Part shown: positions 53,801 to 64,000 of the stretch, piece by piece
Position numbering within the stretch: the stretch's first letter is position 1
Layout: each line of letters begins with the position of its first letter
Assembly: GCF_016808095.1 (NCBI RefSeq)
Contig: NC_068971.1
Coordinates: 51,787,631-51,851,630, forward strand
Source of the DNA: Vigna angularis
Taxonomy: Eukaryota; Streptophyta; Magnoliopsida; Fabales; Fabaceae
Length of the DNA: 64,000 bases
Direction: 5' to 3'
Notes under the pieces: model-generated
Seen by the model: the letters and a program-made list of their open reading frames with translations, nothing else
Told to the model about the DNA's origin: nothing
Databases searched by the model: none
Program-made: the position numbers and the translations under genes

Positions 53801-55516
53801 GCCGACCTAATGAAGTCTCAACAATAATCTTAACGAAAAAAAAATACAATTACTGTACCAGAAATAAATACAAATGCTTTCTTTACTTATCCAAACTTAT
53901 TGGTCAGATGCAATAAAACTATGGAAGTCATTAAGATTTCTTTCAATGACATGAATTTGTTGTGATAGAGCATTCTAAAAATAGAATGTAAAATAGTAGT
54001 CCAATTACCAAAATCAACATCCCATGAAGCATACTGCTCATAAAGGGATCTCAGAAAAGCTTTTCCTGCTCCCAAATTTGTATTCACACTCATGAAACCA
54101 TGAGGCATCCATGCACAAGCCCTTTCTGGGATTGCTATGTCTTTTGCATACCACACTCGACCAGATTCTTGATAAGCACCTCCCTAGGAAATTGAAAGAT
54201 ATCAATGTCAAACTTTAGATTAATGTAAACAACATCCTCAGCTCCTGCTTTGTAATGCTCTATTGCAGATAAAATGCATTGAATGGGACATTCATTACGA
54301 CTGATATCTTTCCTTAAAAAAACGAGAAAGAAAGAGTTAAATTATGGCACAAATGCAAAGCAATACCGTTTTTGTATCAAGGATAGGGGTGTTTGCGTTT
54401 ACAGCTTGTGTACTTATCCCTCTCATGACATGAATCCCAAATTTCAAACCCATGCCATGTACTCGATTAGCTACTTCAGAAAATCCTTTCCCATTTTCAG
54501 AAGAAGGCCACCTTCCTGGATCAGGAAGCATCCTCCCCCATTCATCAATCACATCAAATCCAAGAGAATCATGATAAGCACCCTCAACTTTCCTTCTATA
54601 CCAGAGGTAATCCACCACAACATACTACAAAGGTTTGAAGGCAAGTTATTATATCTATATATAAGGAAAGAACTACTAGCATATTCAAACTCATTCACAG
54701 ATGATTCCTCACAGAAACTATACCTCATATCCATAATCATGGAGACGCCGAGAAACTACTTCAGCACTCTGCAAGAATTCTTCTTCAGATATTGTCCAGG
54801 AAAAGGAATCATAGGAGTTCCAACCTCTTGGTGGAATGCTAGCTTCCTGTCGATCACTCTCCGATACATTTTGAGACCACACACTGAAATGACAATATTA
54901 GATATGACAGAACAAGGGCACAAAGATTAAGACATCCAGAAAGCTTGCACTGGGACGTTGTTGTGCAAATTAGGATTCAATCTAGTCCAGTCATTATTAC
55001 TACTTTCTGCAATTAGAAAAAAATTTAAGCTTGCTAACAAATTTAAAACTTATTCCACACACAGTTCCAAATTGAAGCTTGTTTATAACAATTCAATAAA
55101 CTATTTATGGCAATCAACATAAATGCTGGAATCTGGGTTGACTTCATGCAGGAAAAGTGCCCAGGGCCAAAGTAAAATTGAGACGCTGACTTTAAAATTT
55201 TTCATAGCGATATGCGATGATGAAATGCTATAATTGAACTTTAAAAGCAACTCACGAGAACAGCCTTTTAAGAAACAGCGCAAAAACTTTATGGGTAATT
55301 AATACAATTTTGCAATCAAAATGAAACCATGAGACGAGCGAAGCGATTGCTGATCAGACTTATCTTCCAATGGGTTCCGAAAGGATGCATGCAAGTGAAA
55401 CACGCAATCTACTAAACTATCGCAAACGAGTAAGAAGAGGCCGTGCTAATATACCTCTCAAAACATAGACAAAGGAAAATAAAGAGAGAGACGGAGGATG
55501 AGGAGAAGCACTTCAT
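50848..55516 (-). CDS. GH27 alpha-galactosidase / beta-L-arabinopyranosidase (APSE type)
   Basis: Fourteen exons: 55516-55455, 54883-54724, 54624-54367, 54183-54009, 53596-53535, 53413-53250, 53119-53022, 52626-52568, 52450-52316, 52236-51995, 51897-51738, 51493-51418, 51303-51253 and 51071-50848. They join in phase to 641 residues. A signal peptide covers about 1-22. The GH27 barrel begins IPPRGWNSYDSFSW. VKHDCVFGDD gives the predicted nucleophile Asp222. RVTGDDWDTW gives the predicted acid/base Asp278, by alignment with human alpha-galactosidase A. After the barrel come a cysteine-containing segment with QMWELNPNGTLVNSYSGLC, resembling a ricin-type lectin repeat, and a C-terminal beta domain ending ALIVLKCS. 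Length and layout match Arabidopsis APSE (about 650 residues), which removes beta-L-arabinopyranose and alpha-galactose from arabinogalactan proteins in the apoplast. An ordinary alpha-galactosidase would be shorter. Confidence 0.92.
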
Positions 55517-57026
55517 GATTGCTTTATCCGGTGCCCTGTTGCGTCAGAGTTCAACGGAGTTTATATGCCAGCAGAAATATCCACTATTTTAGTTCGTTAG
55601 TTGGGACTTCGAGACTATTATTGATGTCTTTAACATTCTCATTGAAAACTAACAATTTATAGTAAAATCTGTACCTAAATATAAAACATAAAAATATTTA
55701 ACATTTTAAATAATTATTGACAGGGTATAATAAAGATTCATTCTTTGATGTTTAAATTTTGTGAGTAATACTGTTAGACTGAAGAAAGAAAAGGTTTAAG
55801 ATGAAGATAAGTATAAAGAAAAGACGTGTTGTGTTGTTAAAACTAATGCATGTATCGACAAAATAGTTACTTGTAAGTTATGACCTCACGTTTACATTGA
55901 CTATGTTAGCAACATATTCAATGTCGCGAACTAGTTAAAGATGTTTTTGGCATAGTCAAACCTTTTTTTTCCTCTTTCTGGCATAGGTAGAATGAAGAGT
56001 AGTGAGAATAAGAACACTAAACTAAGAAACAATGCTACTACTTGTTTATGGGAGCGGTTGAATGAGGTTTGTTCCGCACCTGCGGTTGTTTCAAGGACGG
56101 CCTCGTTGTGGGAACATGACATTTTCGCAGGTTCCTTGCCCAGCAAAGAACACTCAGAAACGACCCTTCATTTTGGCATTGTTCCGCTCTCTTCAATCGA
56201 GATTCAGATAATAGCCACTACACACTAAACGCACACAGTGATGTAAACATGACAATAACCATTTCGAATTTTCCAGATTCCAACCACTGGTTCCAGACAA
56301 CGCCTCTATTGGCCTACTATCATGACAATAACTTGTAATGGCTATCGCCTGCTCACGTTAGCATTTAGATCCTGAATAAAACACCATTTTTCTTCGATTG
56401 AATGATCCGATCCATAAGTTTTCTCGTGACTGAACATACTTCATACTTTTTAGCTCCTCTATTAAAAGATGAAGTGTAAATAATATAATGAATTATTTAG
56501 AAAATAAAAGGTTCAAAATTTCAACAGCATCTTTAATTACACTCGGCCCTTTTAAGGAGCCAAATCCTCCTACGTAATCATGAAAAGCCTTTATCACCCT
56601 GACCCTCACATTTTACTGCCAATGCATCGTAAAATCACAGAAACCTAGCATGTAAGTCATTAATGATTTGCACAATTTTCTTAGTACAAAAAATAATCGT
56701 TTTTTCCTGGAAGAATAAAAGGGATCATGGAATGGCTACATGTTAGATGAAAAGACAAAATCCATCCGGTATCTCGGCAAAGAGAATACTCAGAATAGGA
56801 AATCTGTTCATTAAAATGATAACCACAGTCCAATCTGATTCCCTTCAAGCCATTATCTCTGCTTCAAATTTCTATTTACTGCCCCTCCTACCTCAAAGCT
56901 TATATTGAACAGGAGCCTGCATTCCGACGTTTACCCTGGAGATAGATTGAATTCATAACTTAAACGGCGTATTTCTCCCAGTTGAATCTTGATAAAGTCC
57001 CAGTGTCGTTGATAAAATTGCTCTAA
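55517..57026. other. Spacer between the GH27 and O-fucosyltransferase genes
   Basis: About 1.5 kb. The left part is the GH27 promoter, and the right end (from about 56500) is probably the 3' UTR of the next gene. A forward ATG frame at 55992-56228 (78 codons) has balanced composition but no recognisable family, and a frame on the opposite strand overlaps it. I do not call it a gene. Confidence 0.4.
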
Positions 57027-60000
57027 TCAGGCTCTACACATGCATGGAGTCAGAGGGTTCTCCCAGAGATCATAGTTAGGGAAAGTCTCTTCTGGCAATC
57101 CCGTTCGCGTCTGGTGAGTAACAACAACATCTTCTACAAAAGTAGCCCAACCCATGTACGGATCCCCAAAAGACTTTGACATTAGCCCTTTGTCAGGCTT
57201 AATTGACTTTAGACGGTGACCCATGTATCTACGGGCGCCGATAATCAGCTTAGCAAAGTTGCCTCCATGGGTCATCACGAATACATCTGACTTCAAGCAC
57301 ACTAAGAAGTCAAGAGCTGCTAGGCTTGTCACATGCTTTCTGAAACCATCTAACTCCTCTTTGGTTGCTAGCTCCTCCTTAGTAACCTGTTGTAGGGAAA
57401 ATATTAACACATTGCAGAAGAATCTAAGGAATTCTTACATGAATTTTGACAAGATGAAGTCAAATTTACTTTTTCCTCTTATTTTTCTTTCCTCTAAAAA
57501 CTTATGGACAAGCTCGTTCAAACAGACTCATATTTGCTATATTATAATGGATAAATAAATTTATATAGAGCAAGAGAACATTGCATCATAGCTTGACAGC
57601 TTGATAGCCTTAACGGACATTAGAACTCCGTTCATGACATCACTTCATTCACTACACAATAATGATTGTGATTTTCATAAAAAACAAACAGAACAAGAGA
57701 AAGGAAGTGAAGAAAGCCTAACCAGATTAGGGAACATATTTCTTAGTGGAGCCATCCGGTTCTGTCCACCATAAACCTGTCCAGAAGCAACGTAAATTTG
57801 AGTTTCCTTAGGATAGCCCATAGCCCGAAGAATAACGGCCACTTCTCCAGGCTCTAGAGGACATCGTCCTTCCTTACGCTTCTGTAGAGCTAATTGCCAC
57901 AGATGGGAACCATTCTGCATTTTTCAACAAATACAATGTGATCAAAATGCTCCAATAGAAGGTTCTTAGAGTTCCTGTTGATTTGATAAAAAGTATGATG
58001 GCCACCTTGTACCGTCGAGGCCACTCCTTTTTTCTATACTCTGCCATTTTGACTTTCTCCTCTCTTGTCCCCACAAAATCACAGAACGATAGTCCCACCA
58101 TTCCTTTCTCAAATCTAAGATGCAAAGCCCTGTTTACAGTAAAATTCTTAAATCACTTGGACACTAGAAAAAATCACCCATAACTCAGTCAGGGTTGTGA
58201 TCACAAATGTCACATACATATAAGGATTTGAATTTCCAGTTCGGTTTCTCATTCTTGATGCCAGTGAATCAGCCATCTGCTCTATATCAGGAAGAAATTT
58301 CAGTGCATGATAATTAACTCTACATCTCAGCTTGTTGATTTCAGGAGGAACATTGTCATATCTGAAACAAGAACTGAAACATCATGACACAATCAATTAC
58401 ATACAAAAAATAGGCATAGAACATATATCACCCCTGGCCTACCCCAGTCTGTCAACAAATGGTTTAAGAGCCATAATCTTCTTCTCCTTGATCCGGGGCA
58501 GAACATTATCGATGTAAAATTGTGCCGGTGCATATTTTGGAATGTTTTTTACAGTCCGTCTGAATGAGAAGATACATTTGATTTGTTAGTCAACACACGT
58601 GTGTATTCAACCACAGAAGGCATCAATAGCAAACACCAAGTATCAGAAACATCTTGGTTGACACCATTGGTAACAATATGGTAAAGCTAAGAGAAACATG
58701 TAAGAAGTTAGATGATTGAAAGAATAAATATAGACAGAACATTGTGTATTCTCTGGCCATAAAACCCCCTTTACAAAAAAAAAAATCATCACTGGTTTAG
58801 GACTTGTTTAACTCACAAGTAATTTAAATTCATAATTATCATTTGACACAAGAACGAGCAATTCCATCAAAACCAAAAGATAGCTAGTCTACGGATGAAA
58901 AAGAAAACCAACAAAAAGCTATCTAGGTCTTGACATTTTTATCTGTCCCTTATCAGCCATAACGTGAGATGTAAGAGTTCAAAAGACTCAAATAGAAAGG
59001 CACACGAATCTCTAACTTCAAACTCATAATTTTCATGCTATTTGGTCAGTGGTCACAAAACCCAGCACTTCAATCACACCTGTTGTCAATCAGTACACTG
59101 ATAAAAACAGAGTAAAAAAGGGTGGTCGAGGACATGTTATTTCATGTTTAAACTTTAATGGAAAAAAAGGAAATATTTACCCATCTCTCATGCCAACTGG
59201 GGATTTAAGTTTTCAACAGAGTACTAAAAATACAGGAATCTACCATACCTTATGCTAGAAAATAGCTCTGATTTATCAGTAAACCATTGTGGGATATCAC
59301 GTACAATACGAACGTCATACTTAAGGTAGTCAATGAAATGATCCACATCAAAAATGTCTTCAAATTTCCTGAAATCGTGACATGCATCATGATGGTTAGA
59401 AAGGAGGACCGTCTCTGAAATCTACCACCCTAGGCAAGAAAACTAATAGATGACTTGTTAACCATGACTTTTACTTTCTGTCAAATGTAATTTGCTAAGT
59501 AAGAACATCATTAGACAACTTAGGATTCCATTAAAACCATAATAGAGGAGGATAAACAGTAGGTCTAATGTGTAAATGATTTTTCATGAGGACCAAAATG
59601 CAGAATTTTTCATGTAAGGATTAACACAAAGAAAGTCTCAATTGCAGGAACCAAATTATTGATTTAACCTAATTAAACTTATCTAAACAACGGAAAAAAA
59701 ATGGACAAGAGATCTTACGTTTGGTCTTTCCAAATTTGATCCTGCTTCAAAACAGGCAAAATAAGAGTGGCATTCATTATTTTGGCTACAGCCACAGCAT
59801 TGCAAATCTGCATTTTAAAAGATTTGGAAAGTAAGTCACTGACAGCTAAATATTATATGATAATTTTATTGAATATTCCACAGACTGTCATTTCAATGTA
59901 AGAAACAAGAAAGTGAAATCAGCACCATTTTGCATGAAGACCCAATTTAAAAAGTAATTTTACTGGCATTGCGATTTGCTAGTGCACCAAATTGGAAATG

Positions 60001-61805
60001 TATTGAGATGGCACTTTAACAAAATAAATCAGCCCTTTGGGTGATTCTATAGAAAAAAAGCACCGTGAAATTAAATGCCAAAAAAAAAATACTGTTCTTT
60101 TACTTTCTAATTATATCAGACAATTCAAAGAACATTATGTTCACGTATATTTTACAATTGGAAGGAAATTCACCAACCCAGGTGCGGCAGTCAGCAAGAG
60201 AACAATGGCTATGAAAGAAAATACAGACAAACAGTAAAGGGTCACATTCAAGGGCAATTTTGGAAAAGAAAACAATCTAAGATAGAGAATATCACAATGA
60301 AAGAACATATCTCATACCGCAATTCTTTGCTGATTTAGACCACCCTCAGCATGGATGAATATATAGCCGTTTGTTTCATTTTCATGAGGAAGCTCTACAT
60401 AGAAGTATAAAAGTACTATGAATAGTAGCAGTAATACTAGAAACAACATACACAGCAACAGTATGAATGTATTCCAATCCAAGTAAGATATAAGAGATGA
60501 ATGGGGAATATTACATTAAGAAATAAATGAAACAATTGATTTGTTAAAAGTTCTAAAAAAATTAACTTAAGAATTTGGCGGAGTTTTCCTTTTTCTGATG
60601 AAAGGTGAAGAGAGTGATAAAAAATCTTAACGGGTCCATTCACTCCATTAAAAAATCACATTGCAGTGATGCCTAGATGGTAACATCACAGTTTTGCGAG
60701 ACAATTATAACCGCTCTTATTCGATGCTACTGACAAATGGAAATTATGCTAAAATTTCACAGCTTCTGAATGAAGAGATATCGTCATTACTGAATTTCTT
60801 AATACCCTGTCTTGGCATGGCTTGCAATGCTGATGGGATGTGAAATAAATAAATATATTAATATATTAATGAACATAGAAAACCATGGAAACCTGATAAA
60901 ACGCCATCCCGGCGCTCGGCACAGGGCCTCCAAGATGTCGTGGATGAGAAAGGATTTTCCCAAAGAGATGGCGATTCCTTGACCTGAAAATAATACCAAA
61001 GAGGACATGAGAAGAGAAAATAACACCATTGTCATTGAACAACAGAAAAGGAGAAAATGAAATGGAAACCAAAGCAGTGGTCCTTATGAGAACTTACATG
61101 TGGGCAATGAAGAACAATGCCGTCCTTTTTACACAAGTAAGGGGCATTCTACAATAAATTGAACACGAATTCGATCATAAGAACTTGCCAAAAAGAGTGA
61201 GATATATGACTTCACCGGCAGAACTATTGTATGAGAAAAAAAAACAAAATACACGCATTACTTGTACAGCTACTCATAACAGAAGTTACTCTATAGCTGA
61301 ACAATACAATTCAAAATTGAAAGAAGAACAATAAGTTGACTCCACATGCAAATTCCAGGGTAATTTAATTCAATTTCAGATAAACAAAATAACAGTAGAA
61401 ATTACAGATGAGAAATTTCGTTTTCCACACACCAAAGGCGAAAATGGATCCAATGCACTATTAGTAAATCTTAAAACGCGGGCAGAGAGGACTCACGAGT
61501 TTATGGAAGATTGTGAATACAGAAACTAAACCAACGAGTAGAAGAAGGAAGGTGAAAAACAGAGAGATCCTGGAGTTGTGAGGCGAAACCCTAGGGTCGT
61601 CGTTCAAGAAGGAGCAGACATGCCGGTCGCGCTCCTTGGATGAGTGGCGATCGTGCTCGTCGTCGTCGGTGAGGTGGCTGTCGGGAATGAGTGGAGAGGA
61701 ATCGGCAGCGCCGCCGACGGCGACGGCGACGGCGACGGCGTCACGCTTCATCGGAGAATTGGAGGCTCGGCTGCCGAGGGAAGAGGAGTGGCGGAGCTCC
61801 GCCAT
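57027..61805 (-). CDS. O-fucosyltransferase family protein (GT106 / DUF246)
   Basis: Eleven exons: 61805-61497, 61148-61098, 60983-60893, 60394-60318, 59807-59719, 59368-59249, 58559-58443, 58361-58218, 58129-58006, 57914-57723 and 57386-57027. They join in phase to 557 residues. The N-terminus is cytosolic, with an AVAVAVAV run from a hexanucleotide repeat (about 61707-61740). A signal-anchor helix lies at about 80-100, giving a type II Golgi topology. The nucleotide-sugar-binding pattern is visible in order: HAEGGLNQQRIAICNAVAVA (165 onward), ALHLRFEKGMVGLSFC (Arg338 is the conserved arginine), YVASGQVYGG and VFVMTHGGNFAKLIIGARRY (478 onward). The end is PCMCRA. The plant family includes pectin RG-I rhamnosyltransferases (GT106), SPY-like outgroups and many uncharacterised members, so donor and acceptor are unknown here. 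Confidence 0.92.
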
Positions 61806-62503
61806 GCTCCGATTCGGAATGGAGTGAGTTCTCTGTCTTTCTCGGAATGGAGTGAGTTCTCTCTCTTTCTGGTTCTCTCTCTCTACTTTCTCTCTCCACT
61901 TTCTCTCTCTATAACTAAACTAAGAAACAGTAACAAGTGCTTCTTCCTCTTCTCTTACCAACGCAGGACAAAGCAACGTTTTCTTGTTGTGGATGAGTCC
62001 CATGTGATTTCAGATCCACCTCTTTCCGCTATTTCTTTCTATTTTTTTCCACAACCATTATTTATTTATTTATTACCAGAGAAATGATATTTTCAAACAC
62101 ATACAAAATTTTTATAACTTTTTAACATTATTTTTTTTATCTTTTTTAAAAAATACAAAAATTTAACGATCCCACCATTTCTTTTATTATTATTATTATT
62201 ATTATTATTATGAATAATCTTCAACACACACAAATTGACATTATCTTTTATTATTTTTTCGGCTGAAGGAGGAAAGTACATAAGTTTCCATTTTTTTGTG
62301 AAAAAAACTCCTGTCTAAGAAAATTATTTTTTCATCTATACATAATCTTCATTGAACTTATAATTAAGGTAAATATTCATTGAACTTCTTGAAAATATAG
62401 CAGGTGAAAATAAAAGATAAAAATAAAAGAAAGAAACTAGAAAAATTAGTGTTTGGTTCAAAAATATAGCGAAGGAATGAGAAAGAAGATAATGTATATT
62501 TAT
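61806..62503. other. Promoter and leader of the O-fucosyltransferase-family gene
   Basis: A CT-rich stretch with repeated TCTCTCT (61850-61915) directly precedes the start codon on the reverse strand and appears there as GA-rich leader. A near-duplicate of about 20 bases (CGGAATGGAGTGAGTTCTCT) occurs at about 61814 and 61842. An (ATT)n microsatellite lies near 62187-62211. No further gene. Confidence 0.5.
62187..62211. repeat. (ATT)n microsatellite
   Basis: About eight ATT units. Confidence 0.9.
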
Positions 62504-63005
62504 TACAGCTGTCAAAATGGAAAATTTGGCTCGACCCGACCCGGTCCATCACGGGTTGGTTACTTAGTAAGTCAACCCAACCCGGCTCACTTATTAGCGA
62601 GTTGAAAAAATTCGAACTTAGCCTGATTCATCACGGGTCGGTGGATTAAATGGGTTGGCTGAGTATCTCGTTTAATTATAATTTTTTTAAAATAAAAAAT
62701 AATAATTTTTTTTAATTCAAATCTAAATATACCTCTTTTCTAAAATGATGTAAAGACAATTCAAAATAAATAAAAAAAATATCAGAAATAAGTTTTTAAT
62801 ATTGATAATTTTTGTATCCTAGTAATATTGAAACATAAAATAATAAATAATTAAACTAAATTATGTGAGTTAGCCAACCCGGCTCACCACGGGTTCAACC
62901 CGGTGAGACAGGTTCAAAAAATTACATTTTTTTCAAACTGAACCCAGCTCAAACATGTGGTGAACCGGGTTGGCTCGCGGGTTAGAACTCATTTTCACAC
63001 CACTA
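62504..63005. mobile_element. hAT-like non-autonomous transposon (about 502 bp)
   Basis: The left end is TACAGCTGTCAAAATGG. The reverse complement of the right end is TAGTGGTGTGAAAATGAG, so both ends share the TAnnGnTGTnAAAATG pattern. The 8-bp direct repeat ATATTTAT flanks it at 62496-62503 and 63006-63013, the duplication size made by hAT transposases. Subterminal copies of CCCGACCCGG, ATCACGGGTTGG and their inverses (CCCGGCTCACCACGGGTT) occur near both ends, while the middle is AT-rich. It encodes nothing. I have the impression that similar GGTGTCAAAATGGGTTGG-type ends are abundant in plant genomes. Confidence 0.78.
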
Positions 63006-63013
63006 ATATTTAT

Positions 63014-64000
63014 AAACAAGTTAATGGATTTTACCAAAATTGAAAATATTTTTCCTCTATATTAAACTATACAAATTATTTATATACTACCTCTTTGCAA
63101 GAATGGCGTATTTTGCAGAAAAAGACAAATTATATGTACAACTTTATTTTGATTATACGCGTATTCTAAATGGTAAACAAACTAATGCCGTTTCGAGTTT
63201 AAGAAAAATAATAATAACAATTTGTTGACCTTTTAAATTTGGGTTTTAAACACATCTTATAAAAAAAATAATTAACTTTTAAAAATTATTGAAAGAATGT
63301 TCACTATAAGTTGAGACAAAGAATACTGGAAGAATTTTTGAACTGTCTGTAACAATATCTTTTTTCTAGAGTTTCATTTTATTTCTTCTTACTCATCTCA
63401 CATGAATTTCACTCTATTCCTATATAATGGTTTGAATATTTTATTTTAGTTTAATTACTTATTTTTTATTTAGTATTATTTTCAAAATTGAAAATTTTTG
63501 TGTAATACAACTTGTAATATATGTTTTATTTGCTTTGTTAGATTCACCTTTGATTGAGTATGTGGTGGGAGTTATGCTACACCATTAAAAGTTATGAATC
63601 AATAAATGATCTCTTGTAACATTACAAATAATCATGAAATTGTATTAGTTATTTAATTTAAAGTATGTTGTTTGATGAATATTAATAAACATGTTTTATA
63701 GGAATAAGTAGTTTTAAACAGTATAAACTAACAACTTGAAGTAAATTTTTATTGTATTTAGATTAATTCCAATTTTTTTAATTGAACAAGAATTATGACA
63801 ATCATTAGTGAAAAAACATATTATGTGTCAACTTTTTCTACTATAATAATATGTGGAAACACTCATGGTTTATTTTTTTATGATAAAAATATTTTTTTTT
63901 ATAAATATAAAAAAATGATTTATTTTTATAATTTGTTTAAATAGTTTTATTTATTTTATAAATAATTTTGTATAAGTGTAATTTCACCACAAATATTAAT
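63014..64000. other. AT-rich intergenic DNA to the window end
   Basis: No gene seen. A 62-codon ATG frame at 63040-63228 is lysine/isoleucine/tyrosine-rich and has no family resemblance. Confidence 0.4.

Noticed and set aside
54283..54930. 215-codon + strand frame
   Set aside because: It runs antisense across GH27 exons 2 and 3 and their introns. No domain.
55992..56228. 78-codon + strand frame between the GH27 and O-fucosyltransferase genes
   Set aside because: Balanced composition but no recognisable family, and an overlapping frame on the other strand. Kept only as a remark in the spacer entry.

Overview
The window looks like nuclear chromosomal DNA of a dicot plant, most probably a legume of the bean/cowpea/soybean type. 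It has AT-rich intergenic DNA with long (TA)n tracts, GT-AG introns, plant-only protein families and a nuclear tRNA. The legume call rests on remembered protein resemblance. I cannot name the species.

Layout: a GH5 glucosidase-like gene with a fascin-like domain (+, 1400-5221); a MIZU-KUSSEI1-like gene (-, 7055-7756); AT-rich DNA with a minisatellite, a 1.55-kb foldback transposon-like palindrome (12812-14366) and a CACTA-like fragment; a membrane RING-H2 (ATL-type) gene (+, 16044-16679); about 5 kb without genes; an ANTH clathrin-assembly gene (+, 21636-23192); a GT17 glycosyltransferase (+, 26791-28525); a doubtful 71-residue ORF (+, 30259-30474); an RHA2-like RING-H2 gene (-, 34547-34963) with upstream G-boxes; a 14-exon DUF707 gene (-, 37739-40569) with a probable 5' UTR intron; tRNA-Arg(ACG) (45489-45561); a plastid SufE-like gene (-, 48194-48796); a 14-exon GH27/APSE-type gene (-, 50848-55516); an 11-exon O-fucosyltransferase-family gene (-, 57027-61805); and a hAT-like non-autonomous element with an 8-bp target duplication (62504-63005).

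Exon models were built by hand from GT-AG signals. For every spliced gene the exon phases join into one open frame of the length expected for the family. Five genes act on, or probably act on, glycans (GH5, GT17, DUF707, GH27, O-fucosyltransferase). Two gene neighbourhoods, GT17 with DUF707 and GH27 with O-fucosyltransferase, recall adjacent pairs I remember in Arabidopsis. Two genes encode RING E3 ligases. No operon, CRISPR array or obvious biosynthetic cluster is visible. The most unusual structure is the 1.55-kb palindrome with 10-bp flanking direct repeats.
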